Assembly (NCBI GenBank): GCA_014529385.2
Contig: CM043942.1
Location: 8,562,001-8,626,000, forward strand
Reading direction: 5' to 3'
Source: Adiantum capillus-veneris
Taxonomy: Eukaryota > Streptophyta > Polypodiopsida > Polypodiales > Pteridaceae
DNA: 64,000 bases
Shown here: piece after piece, positions 25,001 to 36,021 of the stretch
Layout of the letters: the number at the start of each line of letters is the position of its first letter
Numbering within the stretch: position 1 is the stretch's first letter
The notes under the pieces: model-generated
The model's input: the letters and a program-made list of their open reading frames with translations, nothing else
Told to the model about the DNA's origin: nothing
Database searches by the model: none
Position numbers and translations under genes: made by a program

Positions 25001-27264
25001 GAAGGAAGAAGTCGCAGAATACGGAAAATTCAAAGCCAAGTTCCAAAACAAACATAGGAACAGGAGATGACCCCGTGTATATGAATGACCTCGAGGATGA
25101 TTCAGATTCAATCGAGACAATGGAGACTAGAACCAATACCACAAAGGGAAAGACCGACAAAGAAAACCGTAACATGGAACCAAATGAAAACCGAATAAGA
25201 GAAAATCATAAAGAGCCTCTGAAAACACCACAAGTGTTTCCAAATCCAATCCAAGACCCCCAAGATAAACCGCAGGGGCAAAAAGGGAAAAATCGTAAAA
25301 AGAAGATTGGGACGTACCCAAACCCAGTAGACGAGATTAAGCAGGTGAAACATCTAAGAGGTTTAGTGGAGGAGACTCAAAGGAAACTAGAACCAGAACC
25401 CATGCATGTCAAAATTCATGACACAGTGTTTCCCACGCAAGTTCATCCACCCCACATGAACCATAGACCGTTAGCCATATCTAGTATCATCCAAGAAGGG
25501 AGTGAGGACGGGACATCAGAAAGTGAGCATACACCTTTCTTGTTGGAAAGGATGTTTAACGAAGGAATACCTGATCCCATTGAGGAATATGAGATTCCAT
25601 CCTCACCAGTTCCTAGTCAAGGACCTACACCCTGCAAAACGCCAATGAATGTTGCCAAACTAGTGGACTTCATGTCTTCTGAGGTCCGAACCACGATCAT
25701 AGCAAAGTTGTATGGAGATCCTGAGTTATTCCTTGCACTTCGAGCATTCCTTAACGGAGAGCTACGAACGGGATTACCGCAGTTTGCGCAACCAAATAGG
25801 CCTGACTCGATTATGATTGATGAGGAAAATCATGTGCAATCACTTGACTTAGATGGACACGAGTCTGTGATCGAGGTACCCATTAACGAATTAGGGCAGT
25901 ATTTTGAAGGCGACGAGTCTAATGCGACCCTACCCATCACTACCAAGGGATTAACTATAAAGGGAATTCTTGATGGTGGTGCGGGAGTTAGCATCGTTAC
26001 AAAAGATTGTTGGGAATCCATGGGAAAACCCCGCCTCAGTGTTACTAACATTGTGGTAAAGATGGCAAATGGTACCATAGCCAAACCTATGGGGATGCTC
26101 AAGGATCTTAAGATCAAAGTTCTAGGACACAAGGTACGACATACGTTCATTGTAATGGATTTCTCTAAACACCTTATGTCATATGAAATGATTTTAGGAC
26201 GACCATTCATGAGGGAAGCACAAATGGTTCATGATTGGTCTAAAAATCATGTCTATTTGCAATTCCAAGACTCTGTCCTTAGAGTGGATTTGGTGACTGG
26301 TAAGGTACACCCCTTAGGGAGTAAAACCATTATTGATCATCGCTCTGACACCACAGTTCACTCGGCCCCACTACAATATTGTTACACTTGTAAGAAGGAT
26401 ACAGACATTGGCCAAGATTCTCCTTATATGGATATCCTACCTGGGATGACTGAGTCGGACAATGTGGATTGGGTCCACCTAGCATCAACCATAGACACTT
26501 GGGGAAATAGGGGGACGACCTGGGTAACACCTGAGGGGGATGAAATGCCTATACCCTAAAATATGCTACAAGCAATGCATATCGCTTCTGACAAGACTCA
26601 TCCTAATATAACGAAGAAAACATACAAGTGGGTCCCTAAAGCTTCTTTAGTGACCATAGCTAGTGCTAAAAAACAGAAGCCTTGTAAGGAACGTACCAAT
26701 CGCTCCAAGAAAAGTAAGAAAATGTTGCGATGGATCCCTAAACGACTATTGGAAGCCCAAGGCTACTATCAAGAAAATGATCAAATCTAGGTGCCAAAAC
26801 GTAGATTGTGCTCTTACCTATCACCTGACCCAAGTAAGCCCAATCCCGTAGCTCCAAAACGAATCAATGATCGTGGAAAGGAAAAAATCACAGAATGCTA
26901 CACACCCACTCCCGAGCTAGTTTGGGTACCAAAGAAAGAACGATTTGTTCCACCTAGCTCAGGAAGGGGGGAGTCCCATGAAGATTCTAGCTCCTCATGT
27001 AATACATCCATAGAGGTAAAAGCTTCTACACAGCCTCCATCTATAGTAGTGGACCTCCATGAAGCTACAAAGGAATCCACACCTCCCAGTGTTCAAAAAT
27101 CACCTGATGAACCACTTCAAGTTCAATCCTGGGAGAGTACCTTACCACCCTTGCAACTTGACGAGGCACCTAGGGTAATAGAAAACTACTGGCAAAAATC
27201 CTCACCTATTACCAACTGGAACAATTGGTTTCAAATGGTGACAAGCTCATTTCAAACGGTATGA
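22084..27264 (+). pseudogene. Gag-protease frame of the 9.2-kb element: one reading frame, five in-frame stops
   Basis: The frame starts at ATG 22084 (MHLRSGRVLEHDH, a start common in plant gypsy elements). It stays in one phase to TGA 27262, broken only by stops at 23431 TAG, 23539 TAA, 24421 TAG, 26557 TAA and 26788 TAG. The first 450 codons are Ser/Thr/Pro-rich with a Pro-rich end (PLAPYAHMAPTPPIVPLAYA). The gag core follows (KFNGDEDARKHIEVFEQV, EKAGDWYRTLRVDE, FISRLKHLNSHCP, 23434-23930). CCHC-like knuckles are at 24140 (CSICLGPHSTSECP), 24207 (CNACGRYGHQDKDC), 24663 (CYECGGPHRAAECP) and 24780 (CNRCGIDHLIAQCP). A protease-like site is GILDGGAGVSIV (about 25963). The last 230 codons repeat a W-(V/I)-P-K word: YKWVPKAS, LRWIPKRL, VWVPKKER. 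No RT follows. Confidence 0.88.
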
Positions 27265-28850
27265 TCTACCCAAGGAAGGGGGGAGTGTTTGCTGACAGTC
27301 ATCATTCACTTGCTTCCCTCTCAACCTTTTTCCCTGACCTCTCAATCTCCGATCTTAGGGAATGTACATATAAAGCTTTATACTCACAAAAAACAAAAAA
27401 ATAAAGAGCAAGAGCAATTAGCAAACGAGTATGCACAATAAAAGTCAAAACATTGACTCAGACCTACACATGTCACAACTGGTACAGTGAAACAGAAACC
27501 TATGCCATAAAACACCTTTGATCCTCATCACTTGAGTGATGGAGGGTAGGTAAGATTAGTACGATAGGAGTGTTTCTGTTTTAGAGTTGAGAGATTAGCG
27601 AAGTTATCTTTTCCCACTAATGTGCCTCCTGGAGGTATTGTTTGTGTTTCATAGTGTGTACAGGAACGTGTTGCTGTGGTTAAGATTTGGACCTTCATGG
27701 AACCTTCAGATCAAGCGCGACCATCAACACAAACAGGTGTTTCTTGTCCATTAGCATTGCCCTTATCTTTTTGCATCCATGTTTGTCTGCTTTGATTGTG
27801 ATTGGTAGCATAATATTCAGCGCATTGGCTTAGTATCAAACATTTAATTCAATGTAGTGTTTTGTCATAGTCACTTGTCTCGGTTTAAAAATCAAGCAAT
27901 CCGACTAAGCTAGTTTGACCAAGCTAGGTATTAGAAATCTTCTCTCAATACCATGGGGAATGCCTTCCTAATAAACAATGGTTACTTAGGTTCTTAATCC
28001 GATTTAGGCAGCATTGTATGAAATGTACTAGGGCTTTCTAGTGGGCTTAACCCTATTGACCTTTAGCTTAAGTATTATAAAGGGAGTTTACTAATGTGAT
28101 GAGCCTGGGGAGGGTAACAGTGTTTATGACCCCCAAAAGTTACAAATTAAAATGCTGAAAATGAACAAACAAAAAATCAAAGTGCCACAATGTAAAATTT
28201 TAAGCTGGAAGAGAAATCTCAGGTTGATTTGGTACTTCACTCACATGTATCGCCTATGGTACTAAAGCCCTAGAGGTTCCCAGCGTGGGCGCTTTTCCTT
28301 GAGAAGCAAAAAACCCAAGGCATACAAAATAAGCACACACATCATAATTGAATCAATGTGAAAAGACTTTGGGGGGTCAACGAAAAAGTAATCAGTCAGG
28401 CGATGATTTCATGAGAAATTCCTTTTATGGTAGCTTAACTACAAAGTTTTCTAGATATAGCCTCTAGTCAGCCCTCGAACATGAATACTTGGCTCTCGCA
28501 ATTAAACAACTTAATTGACCACAAAAAATTAAGAAGCTTACCCATGGTATTAATATTCGATCTCTAGTGCCTTTCGACCGTCACTTGTCTAATTTTTTAC
28601 CTTTACATCTGTTTATGCATTTGATTACATTGCAATTTAATGTTCATTGCTACCAAATTGTTTGAAATTCTTTGACCAATCAATATGTCTACCTAAAACT
28701 GCATATGTTTTTTAAGAGAATGCAATTACTGTGCCAATGCTGTTTGATTTTGCAGTGACTGAAGAAGGCTAAGGACATTCATCTCAAATGCTCTTCCACC
28801 TCGACGAACCAGCTTCAACTCAATAGCTTCCGAGGACGGAATCTACATCA
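27265..28850. other. Non-coding 3' region of the 9.2-kb element
   Basis: This is where RT, RNase H and integrase would sit in an autonomous gypsy element. There is no frame above about 60 codons and no catalytic motif. A G-rich purine run (ggaaggggggag, 27274-27285) directly after the coding frame looks like a second, internal polypurine tract. Confidence 0.7.
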
Positions 28851-28860
28851 GGAAGGGGGG
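28851..28860 (+). promoter_or_regulatory. Polypurine tract
   Basis: GGAAGGGGGG lies two bases before the 3' LTR start at 28863, the expected place for plus-strand priming. Confidence 0.8.
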
Positions 28861-28862
28861 CA

Positions 28863-29155
28863 TGTTAACCCTCACGGCACACGGACACCCTATGATCTAT
28901 AAACGTTGTATTATTTAGAGTCAGGTACCGGGCTTGTCGGACCAATAGGAAAAGGGTAGGAGTGATCGCCGATGAGAGGCGCACTCTAACACGAACATGC
29001 TAGGGTTAGTTGGCTAAGTATGGGCGCCCAAGTGTGAATGGGGTGAGCTCCTATAAAAGCCAACTAAACCTAATTTTTACTCATTCTCTCATTTGTGCAA
29101 TAGAAGAGTGCTCTTGCTCCATCTCCATCTCCATCTTCTTCTTCTTCACCTCCTT

Positions 29156-29200
<45 letters not shown>

Positions 29201-29451
29201 GGAGAGTGTGTGTGCGATCGAGCATTACGAAGGCACGACAGCTTCGAAGCGGTTGAGCGCGGCGCGACTGCAGCTTCTTCTTCATCGCGACGAGGAATCC
29301 ACCACGAAGGCGAGCGTAGAGCGGTGAGTGACACACCCTTTGCTCTCTTGAGCTTGCTAGTTTAGGCTTGTTGTGTGCTTGGAGCCGTTTGTGGCTCGCA
29401 CACGGTGTATCGGCAAGTCCCTTGCTTCGACAGTGCGGCAAGGAGCGCACA
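28863..29451 (+). repeat. 3' LTR of the 9.2-kb element
   Basis: It has the same ends as the 5' LTR (TGTTAACCC ... GAGCGCACA), 589 bp. Differences from the 5' copy include scattered single-base changes and a longer (GT)n(GA)n tract (29154-29202). Confidence 0.95.
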
Positions 29452-29693
29452 GCTATATAGCAAAAACCATAGAAGATTGTAAGGGATATGTTATGCAAAA
29501 AACAACACTGACAAAAAATTTGCACAAAATGACAAAATAACGTGTGCATTAATATCTGTAGTGGAAGTACAGGCCAAAATGAGCCCGAAATTTTTGTCGA
29601 CCTGTGAATGCTCGCCGAATCTCACCAAAATCGGAGAAAGTGAGCAGGCATGTGCTGGAGCTGCTGGCGACTAAGCCCAAGAGGACGTAACCT

Positions 29694-29705
29694 GCTCTGA
29701 TACCA
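29694..29705 (-). promoter_or_regulatory. Primer-binding site of the minus-strand copia element, tRNA-iMet type
   Basis: The minus strand reads TGGTATCAGAGC, two bases inside the LTR boundary at 29708. Confidence 0.85.
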
Positions 29706-29707
29706 AT

Positions 29708-29935
29708 TGTTGGAATTAGGATTGCAGGAAAACACACACAACTTGGAGAAGACGAAGGAAGCCCAAGGCACACAACAAAGAGTGTATTACTTAGTGTGCA
29801 ATGGGAAGATAGATAGCCCTAGAATGATGGGCGTATATAGAATGCACGAGGGAAAAAACCTCCTAAAGAGGGAAAAAATGCCTCGACGGTCCTAAGTGTG
29901 TTCGCACACATCACTAACACATGTATATGGTAACA
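29708..29935 (-). repeat. 5' LTR of the minus-strand copia element, 228 bp
   Basis: On the minus strand it starts TGTTACCATATACATGTG and ends CCTAATTCCAACA. It matches the LTRs at 43978-44204 and 47933-48160. It has only short frames. No matching target duplication could be tested because the 3' end is lost. Confidence 0.9.
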
Positions 29936-30759
29936 AACTGCATAGCTCAAAAGTAGCTCCCTCTCGCTCAACATGTTGCAAGAGCAACTATGTTGAAATC
30001 AGCATAGGTGTAAACTTGTTTGCATAGTAGAACTATGCCTTTTGACTCTACTTGCATGTTGATGGACTCTCCTCACCTGATCATGATCAAAGCATAGTTA
30101 TTTGTTAAAATAACTAATGACTGCTGCATATGACCATTACCTAATGCAATGAGGTGAAGAGGAGGAAAATGATAAGAAGAATGAGTACAAGTTGGTGACA
30201 TACGTGTGTTTGTTTTTACATCTCATTTTTACACTTTCCAGCATGTAGTCTATGATGCTTTTGACTGGTTGGACAAATGCAAGGAGTGATTGGTTAGACG
30301 TCACTAATGTCAATTGGCCCTCCATCTAGGTGAGCATCACCACACAATGGGTCACTACCGATCTATTCATATAGTCCCTCATAGAGCCGGTGATACTTAT
30401 TAACAATGAATTCTTCTGAATAAAGAGCTTCTTGCATCTTGCCTTACATGCCATTAAGTCTCAGTTATATGAAGCCATTTCGTACATGAAATATCGCCTG
30501 TAAATCTCAAAAATCTTCATTAAGTAAAGCGTATGCTTTTATACTTTCTTTTCTCAAGAAGAATATTTTTGAACTTTGTGTGTGTGTGCGCGTGCACGCA
30601 CGCGTGCACCTTTGCTCGTGTGCTAATTTTGAAATTTGTTTAATATATCTTTGGTTAGGGTCTAGAAACGAGAAGAAGAGAATTTTAGCATCGCATGGGA
30701 AAACCCCTAAAAGACGACAAAGATCTACCCAATGAGTCTTGAATTTAGGGGGTGGGGGG

Positions 30760-30761
<2 letters not shown>
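29936..30761. other. No gene recognised
   Basis: Contains an alternating purine-pyrimidine stretch at about 30577-30609 (gtgtgtgtgtgcgcgtgc then acgcacgcgtgcac), a sequence type able to adopt Z-DNA. Nothing else is identified. Confidence 0.55.
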
Positions 30762-31262
<501 letters not shown>

Positions 31263-31325
31263 TTTTGGTTTGGTATGTGGAGTTTTCTATTTTGCTAATT
31301 GCACACAAGTTGTGAGCTCTGGACA

Positions 31326-31707
31326 TGGATGAGTATGAGGAGAACAAAATTTTGTTTGGTGGTTCTCTTGGGAGGTGGATGACAAAGCCCTCAAAAGCTA
31401 CTTTAGGAGGTTTGGCAAGGTTGTGGAGGCCAAGGTTATGATGGTTAGGGATACTAGCACACTCATGGTTTTGGATTTGTTAACAAAAGAAGCAAGGAAT
31501 ATGCTATTTATAAGCTTCATGATAAACCTTTGTTTTAATTGTGGACAACCGGGTCAATGGGCAAGGGATTTTCCTTCTGGTAGCGACGACAAGTTTTCCT
31601 ATGGTTGCGACAAGGATAATAGTTGCTATGATAGTGGCCCTGGGCTCGATGAGTGCTACAATGGCCACAGCAACTTTGGGGTGCAAATAGAGTGTATGAT
31701 AGCTTAA
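31326..31707 (+). pseudogene. RZ-1-like glycine-rich RNA-binding protein pseudogene (RRM plus CCHC knuckle)
   Basis: It starts MDEYEENKILFGG. After a frameshift, WEVDDKALKSYFRRFGKVVE and AKVMMVRDTS follow. A second shift brings in the RNP1 core GFGFVNKRSKEYAIYKLHD, and a third the knuckle CFNCGQPGQWARDFPSG. RRM followed by one CCHC knuckle is the arrangement of plant RZ-1 proteins, nuclear RNA-binding factors. The His and last Cys of the knuckle are replaced (Q and F), and RNP1 is out of frame with RNP2. It lies between two (GA)n tracts (31221-31261 and 31790-31827). No intron is visible, so it may be a retrocopy or a 5'/exon fragment. Confidence 0.75.
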
Positions 31708-31785
31708 TAATCATGATGGATATGATAAATATGATGATAATCAAAGAAGTCAGAGAAGTCAAAGATCTATCCATTGAGTGATTTG

Positions 31786-31827
<42 letters not shown>

Positions 31828-31829
<2 letters not shown>

Positions 31830-33449
31830 ATGGTCACCACTCAATCCGAAGCAACATCAAAGATCTATATCTATATATATGATGAGTCTTGAACTCAAAG
31901 ACTGAAATGCAAGAGTGAATGTCCCAAGATCTCTCTTCTATAACTGGGTAAAATTCGTAAATTGTTCACAAGAACGCAATAGATATGCATGCGAGTAAAA
32001 TAAATTAATAGATATGTTGTGTTGAACTGCATTCCAAATGTTGAAGTAGATGTCGTAACAACTCTACTCTTTATCAAAGCTTTATTGGTCGTATCACTCA
32101 GGGGGTGCACTATGTAATCATGTTAATGTATAACGTGAGTTCGCAAGGAGGGAATTTAAAATACAAAAAGTTTAAGCAATTTAATAGAGATACATTAAAA
32201 TAAGGGGTTTTCTAATTCAGTTTTGAAAAAAAAATCTTAAAATAAAGTGTCATTGTATTCATGCAAACATGTTAAAAAGAGAATTTTTAATACCCCATGA
32301 ACGTATGTTATATAGGGGGGAACTAAATGGTGAACCCCCCGAGTTGTATTGGTGGCTATAGACTTTTTATCTCTTTGAACCATGTTGACTTATGAAGTTG
32401 ATCTCTCTCTATGGGTTATGTGAAGATGTGTAATGCTACAAGTCTTGCATATGAGAAGGAGGATGAGATGCAAGCAATCAAAAGAGTAGCAAGACTCCAA
32501 GGCCAATTGTACGTCAAAGCCAAAGACGTGAATTTGGGTCAATGGCTGGGGGGTTGGGGATGGAGGGAGGGAGGGAGGGAGGGACACTCTTTATCAATGG
32601 TGTCCTTATGGTGCATGTGAGTGCATCAAATGATTCGATGGAGAGACTCAATGATCTATAGAGAGAACATTTTAATACACAATAATGGAGCAGTGATTGT
32701 ATGGCTGGTGTTACATACTTAAGGCACAAAAATAGCATTAAAGACCATGCCTTTGTGGCCGCAGCAATGTGCAGGTTACATAGTAGTAAATATAGACAAA
32801 CGTTGTCTGTTGTCAAAGTCGTGGCTTAGAGCCCATGGGACTTGGTGTCTTGCCACATCCACCCAAAAGTGTCTGTAAATGAGATGGCAAGAGCACATAT
32901 CGTCAGAGCATGATGCCACTCTGCTTGACTGTGGACTCCGGAGTTTGGACATGAAAAAAATCATGTGCGTGATTAGCAATAGGCGGGTTCGATGTGTACA
33001 TTCCACTGTCGTGCGGATCAGTCTTTGTCAACTGATTACCTCTGATTCTTGAAGTGCTTAGCAAAAAGTATGAATATATTTGTCTGTCTATCTAAGTGGC
33101 AATACAGGCACCCAAATGGGCTCCCGTGTAAGCATGTCCGGTGCCCGTGTGTGACACAGGCCTAAGACAATGCGATTACGAGCAGAAATGTTTCCCGAGG
33201 GTTTGAACTTTGCGCTACCAAACAATATCGTAGCGCAACCAAACAATTCCTAGAATTTGATATCGTAGCGCAACCAAACAATATATAGCACGCTGTGAGC
33301 TTCAGCCTGCCTACCTCATTCTCTCAAAAGGACGGGCGTGCAAGCATGTGCGGACACAGAGAGAGAGAGAGAGAACCTTGTAGCCTTATGTCCATCATTT
33401 CATGACTGATGCATCAAAAGCAGTATAACAAATGAGCCCATCATGCCCC
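31828..33449. other. No gene recognised
   Basis: Short biased frames only. A (GGGA)n run occurs at 32562-32583. The word 'tagcgcaaccaaacaat' occurs twice near 33231 and 33266. A short (GA)n tract is at 33358-33374. Confidence 0.55.
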
Positions 33450-33712
33450 TCAACCTGCATGAAAGCCTTTGAAAAACTTGAGAATGTGATCATTCACCAC
33501 CTCTGGTTGCTCTAATTGCATAAAATGCTGCACCCCTTCAAGGATTATAGTCTCTTTCAGTGAGGGTACATCTGCTAACATCCCATGTTTGATGTAGTCC
33601 TTCGCACCCGCAAACTCATATACAAGATCTTGGTCACCAGCGATATAGATTTACGGAACCGTCACTTTGCTTCCTGCCCACGCAGCCGTGAGTTCCCAAG
33701 ACCTGCATTTAC

Positions 33713-34020
33713 CACAAGCCCTTCTTCTGAAGCTTTGCAAGGGTGCTCATATCTCAATTAACTGGTCTCTCAAACAAACATACAAAAGTATGCAGGGGCC
33801 CGAACACAAGAGCCCTAAACCCTAAATGGTGTGCCGAAACAAACAAATCAATAGCACCAAAACATACAGATCCACAAGCCCTTCTTCTCAAGCTTTGCAA
33901 GGGTGCTCATATCTCAATTAACTGGTCTCTCAAACAAACATACAAAAGTATGCAGGCCCGAACACAAGAGCCAGCATAAATGCAACCTTACTAAACAAAC
34001 AAATCAATAGCACCAAGACT
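33713..34020. repeat. Two-copy tandem duplication (160 bp) in intron 3 of the epoxide hydrolase
   Basis: 'cacaagcccttcttct' starts at 33713 and 33873, and the copies run in parallel through 'aactggtctctcaaacaaac' and 'gcccgaacacaagagcc'. A repeated word resembling the exon 3 donor (acttacagatcc, against acatacagatcc) shows that the duplication touched the exon edge. Confidence 0.85.
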
Positions 34021-34976
34021 TACAGATCCAAAGCCCTGTAATAATTTAGCGGGGGAGTGAACCCATGCTTTGCAAACTCAGAAACATAGTATGCAATGTC
34101 CTCCTCGGATGTCCATGCTGGAAGAGGCACACTCTCCTTCACTTGGCTCAAACCTTCCATCTTCTGATCCAGCCTACGGCTGAAAAGGTTTCTGAAAAGG
34201 ACCTCTGATGTAATTTGCTCTATTTTAGCTTCCATCTTGCCAGGTGCCTAAATTGAGCTAATAAGGGTTAACAAAATATAGTAAAAAGAAAAGAACATGC
34301 TCTTATCACTACCCAGAACATGGAATTTGTAATAACAAAACAACTTATAATGCCTTCTCGTACTCCATCTTCTCCGGCTATGCAGGGACGTGTTGTGTGC
34401 ATATGTTGCCTACAACAGAAAGAACCGATTGCGCACCATAACAATGCGTCTTTGCCTCCATACCTGAAATTGGCAAATGTAGTGGTCTTCTCCAAAAGCA
34501 GCTCTCATCAACTGCACCATGCTGCCAGACGGGTGCCGAGCAGGAAAATAAACACTAAGGGTTGCGAGTGCAATGATTCAGTCGGGCCGAAAGAGGGCAA
34601 ACTGCCACCCAATCACTGCACCCCAATCATGAGTAACCAAATATACCTGCAAAAAACAAGATTAAAGGTAACCTTGAGGATGTACATTAGTACAAAGCTT
34701 GACCTGCAATTAGGGAAGGCATTCAGGTCATGTGTGTATACACACACCTTTTCCACTTGGAGAGCATCCAGCAGGCCGACTAAGTCTCCCACAATATGCA
34801 AGTAGGTGTAATTGTTGGACCCCTCAGGTGCAGAGGTGTCTCCATAGCCACGCATATCTGGCGCAATTGCTCGGTATCCAGCTCTCGCAAATGCAGGAAT
34901 CTGCTTGCGCCATCCATACCAGCCCTCTGGAAAGCCGTGGAGAAAGAGTACTACTGGGCCTGCACCAAGGCAATGT

Positions 34977-34980
<4 letters not shown>

Positions 34981-35021
<41 letters not shown>
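34981..35021. repeat. (CT)n microsatellite inside epoxide hydrolase exon 1
   Basis: 41 bp of CT (GA on the coding strand) lies between MGEG and the HGFPE part. It adds an Glu-Arg run and disrupts the frame. Confidence 0.95.
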
Positions 35022-35024
<3 letters not shown>

Positions 35025-35093
35025 TTCTCCCATTTCGACAAAGTGCATGGAGATGCCATTGGTGGAGATGGTTCGGTGCGTCGCGCCCTCCAT

Positions 35094-36020
35094 CGCCAGC
35101 TTCAGCTGCTACCCTGCTGCCACAAGCGCTTGCTAATTGTATATCTGTAGGCTCGGTACAATCGCCAAGCTAGCGACATGCCAGTTGCACACTGCAAGTG
35201 GCCGACTTAAAAGAGGGAACAGAGCGCGTCCGCACGGCCAGGGTTGAACCCCACAGCGAGACCGTCGCTGTTGAAAAACTAATAAGGTAAGAGCCAGTTC
35301 ACATGAGCTACAGGCTCGCAATTGGTTGCCATTGGAAACCAAGGGCTGTTTAGTTCACATGGTCGCAGGAAAATGATGCAAAAAGGAGTTCTTATTTCCG
35401 CAAACTCAGCCCGTTAACCAAATCCAGCGTATGCTGACTGCACGCAGTGCACGATTTTGTCTTTTTTTGCAGTTGCACTCTTGCTTCAACCCCAAGAGGT
35501 GGAGCAAGAGGGCAACCTATTCGCAACCATGAACCAGCAACCAGGCCAACCCACCATGGAAACACAACAAATTGGCAGTTGGTTGCGCACATGTTGCCAA
35601 CCAGCCCCTCACCCTCATTGCCATCCTCATCTATAAGTGACACAAGAGGAGTGTCAAGGGATCGACAGCGGGGGCGTGTGCTTTGGGCCGTCGGATCTTT
35701 GCAGCGGGGGGGGGGGGAGCGCTCTAATAAGTTAAGTGCATGCTCCCGCCTTGCCATGCCCTTTGTGGATCCCCATCCTTCAAGGAAAAGTAACACTTAG
35801 AGCTCCTTCCCATACCCACGAGAAAAACTCCCCTTTACCATGATTTTCTATAGGGTGTAGGTGAATACAGGAAGAAGAACTTGCCACATCAGCTGTGCGT
35901 TTTTAAAAGCATTTTCTATTGAAAATTTCATAATACCAAAAAGCGACTTGGGTTCATTCAAGATGTAATAGGCTACAAAGAGAACCGTTTACAACCCTTC
36001 CAAAGACGTTTGGTAGCGTT
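35094..36020. other. No gene recognised; 12-bp poly-G at 35706
   Basis: Upstream side of the epoxide hydrolase remnant. Open frames of up to 134 codons on both strands at 35392-35800 overlap each other and have no domain; I do not call them. A G12 run sits at 35706-35717. Confidence 0.5.
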
Positions 36021-36021
36021 C

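Larger units (their letters stand above)
20245..29456 (+). mobile_element. 9.2-kb LTR retrotransposon carrying gag/protease but no detectable RT or integrase, with GCTAT target duplication
   Basis: The element spans 20250-29451. It has a 5' LTR of 578 bp, a tRNA-Asp-type PBS, a long leader with a minisatellite, a 5.2-kb coding frame, about 1.6 kb of non-coding DNA, a polypurine tract and a 3' LTR of 589 bp. The target duplication GCTAT is perfect (20245-20249 and 29452-29456). Joining the flanks restores the copia leader word seen uninterrupted at 48448-48456. The LTRs differ by roughly a dozen substitutions plus microsatellite length by eye, about 2 percent, so the insertion is fairly young. 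No YxDD, RNase H or integrase motif was found in any frame. It fits the class of non-autonomous LTR elements that keep GAG. Confidence 0.93.
16745..29935 (-). mobile_element. Ty1/copia retrotransposon (minus strand), truncated and split by a nested 9.2-kb LTR element
   Basis: From right to left it has a 5' LTR (29708-29935), an iMet-type PBS (29694-29705), leader (29452-29693), the insertion of another LTR element (20250-29451), then gag, zinc knuckles, protease, GAG-pre-integrase, integrase and the first codons of reverse transcriptase. It is cut off at about 16745. The 3' LTR and most of RT/RNase H are missing. Leader and gag match the plus-strand copies at 43978-49437 closely, across the insertion point as well. 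Confidence 0.9.
33450..35093 (-). pseudogene. Soluble epoxide hydrolase (alpha/beta-hydrolase) pseudogene with four exons
   Basis: Exon 1 (35093-34748) reads MEGATHRTISTNGISMHFVE, a (GA)n run, then VVLFLHGFPEGWYGWRKQI and YRAIAPDMRGYGDTSAPEG. Exon 2 (34646-34464) reads VYLVTHDWGAVIGWQFALF and ends FGEDHYICQFQ. Exon 3 (34247-34024) reads LPAWTSEEDIAYYVSEF and ends NYYRALDL. Exon 4 (33702-33450) reads SWELTAAWAGSK, IYIAGDQDLVYE and EGVQHFMQLEQPE. The HGFP oxyanion motif, nucleophile Asp (HDWG), acid Asp (GDQD) and His (QHF) are all visible, and introns of 101, 216 and 321 bp have GT-AG ends. Defects are the (GA)n insertion with frame change in exon 1, TGA after FRPD in exon 2 (Arg in relatives) and TAA after VTVP in exon 4. 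The enzyme family hydrates epoxides to diols, usually in the cytosol. Almost complete but disabled. Confidence 0.9.

Noticed and set aside
22084-27264. Idea that the stop codons are removed by U-to-C RNA editing as in fern organelles
   Set aside because: That editing is known from organelle transcripts, and this is a nuclear retrotransposon. C-to-T decay is sufficient; kept only as a checkable alternative.
29010-29549. Open frames of 90-159 codons near 29 kb, also present near 20.4 kb
   Set aside because: They lie in the LTRs of the 9.2-kb element and exist in both copies only because the LTRs are duplicates.
35392-35800. Overlapping open frames of 117 and 134 codons on both strands
   Set aside because: Mutually antisense, with no recognisable domain or splice context.
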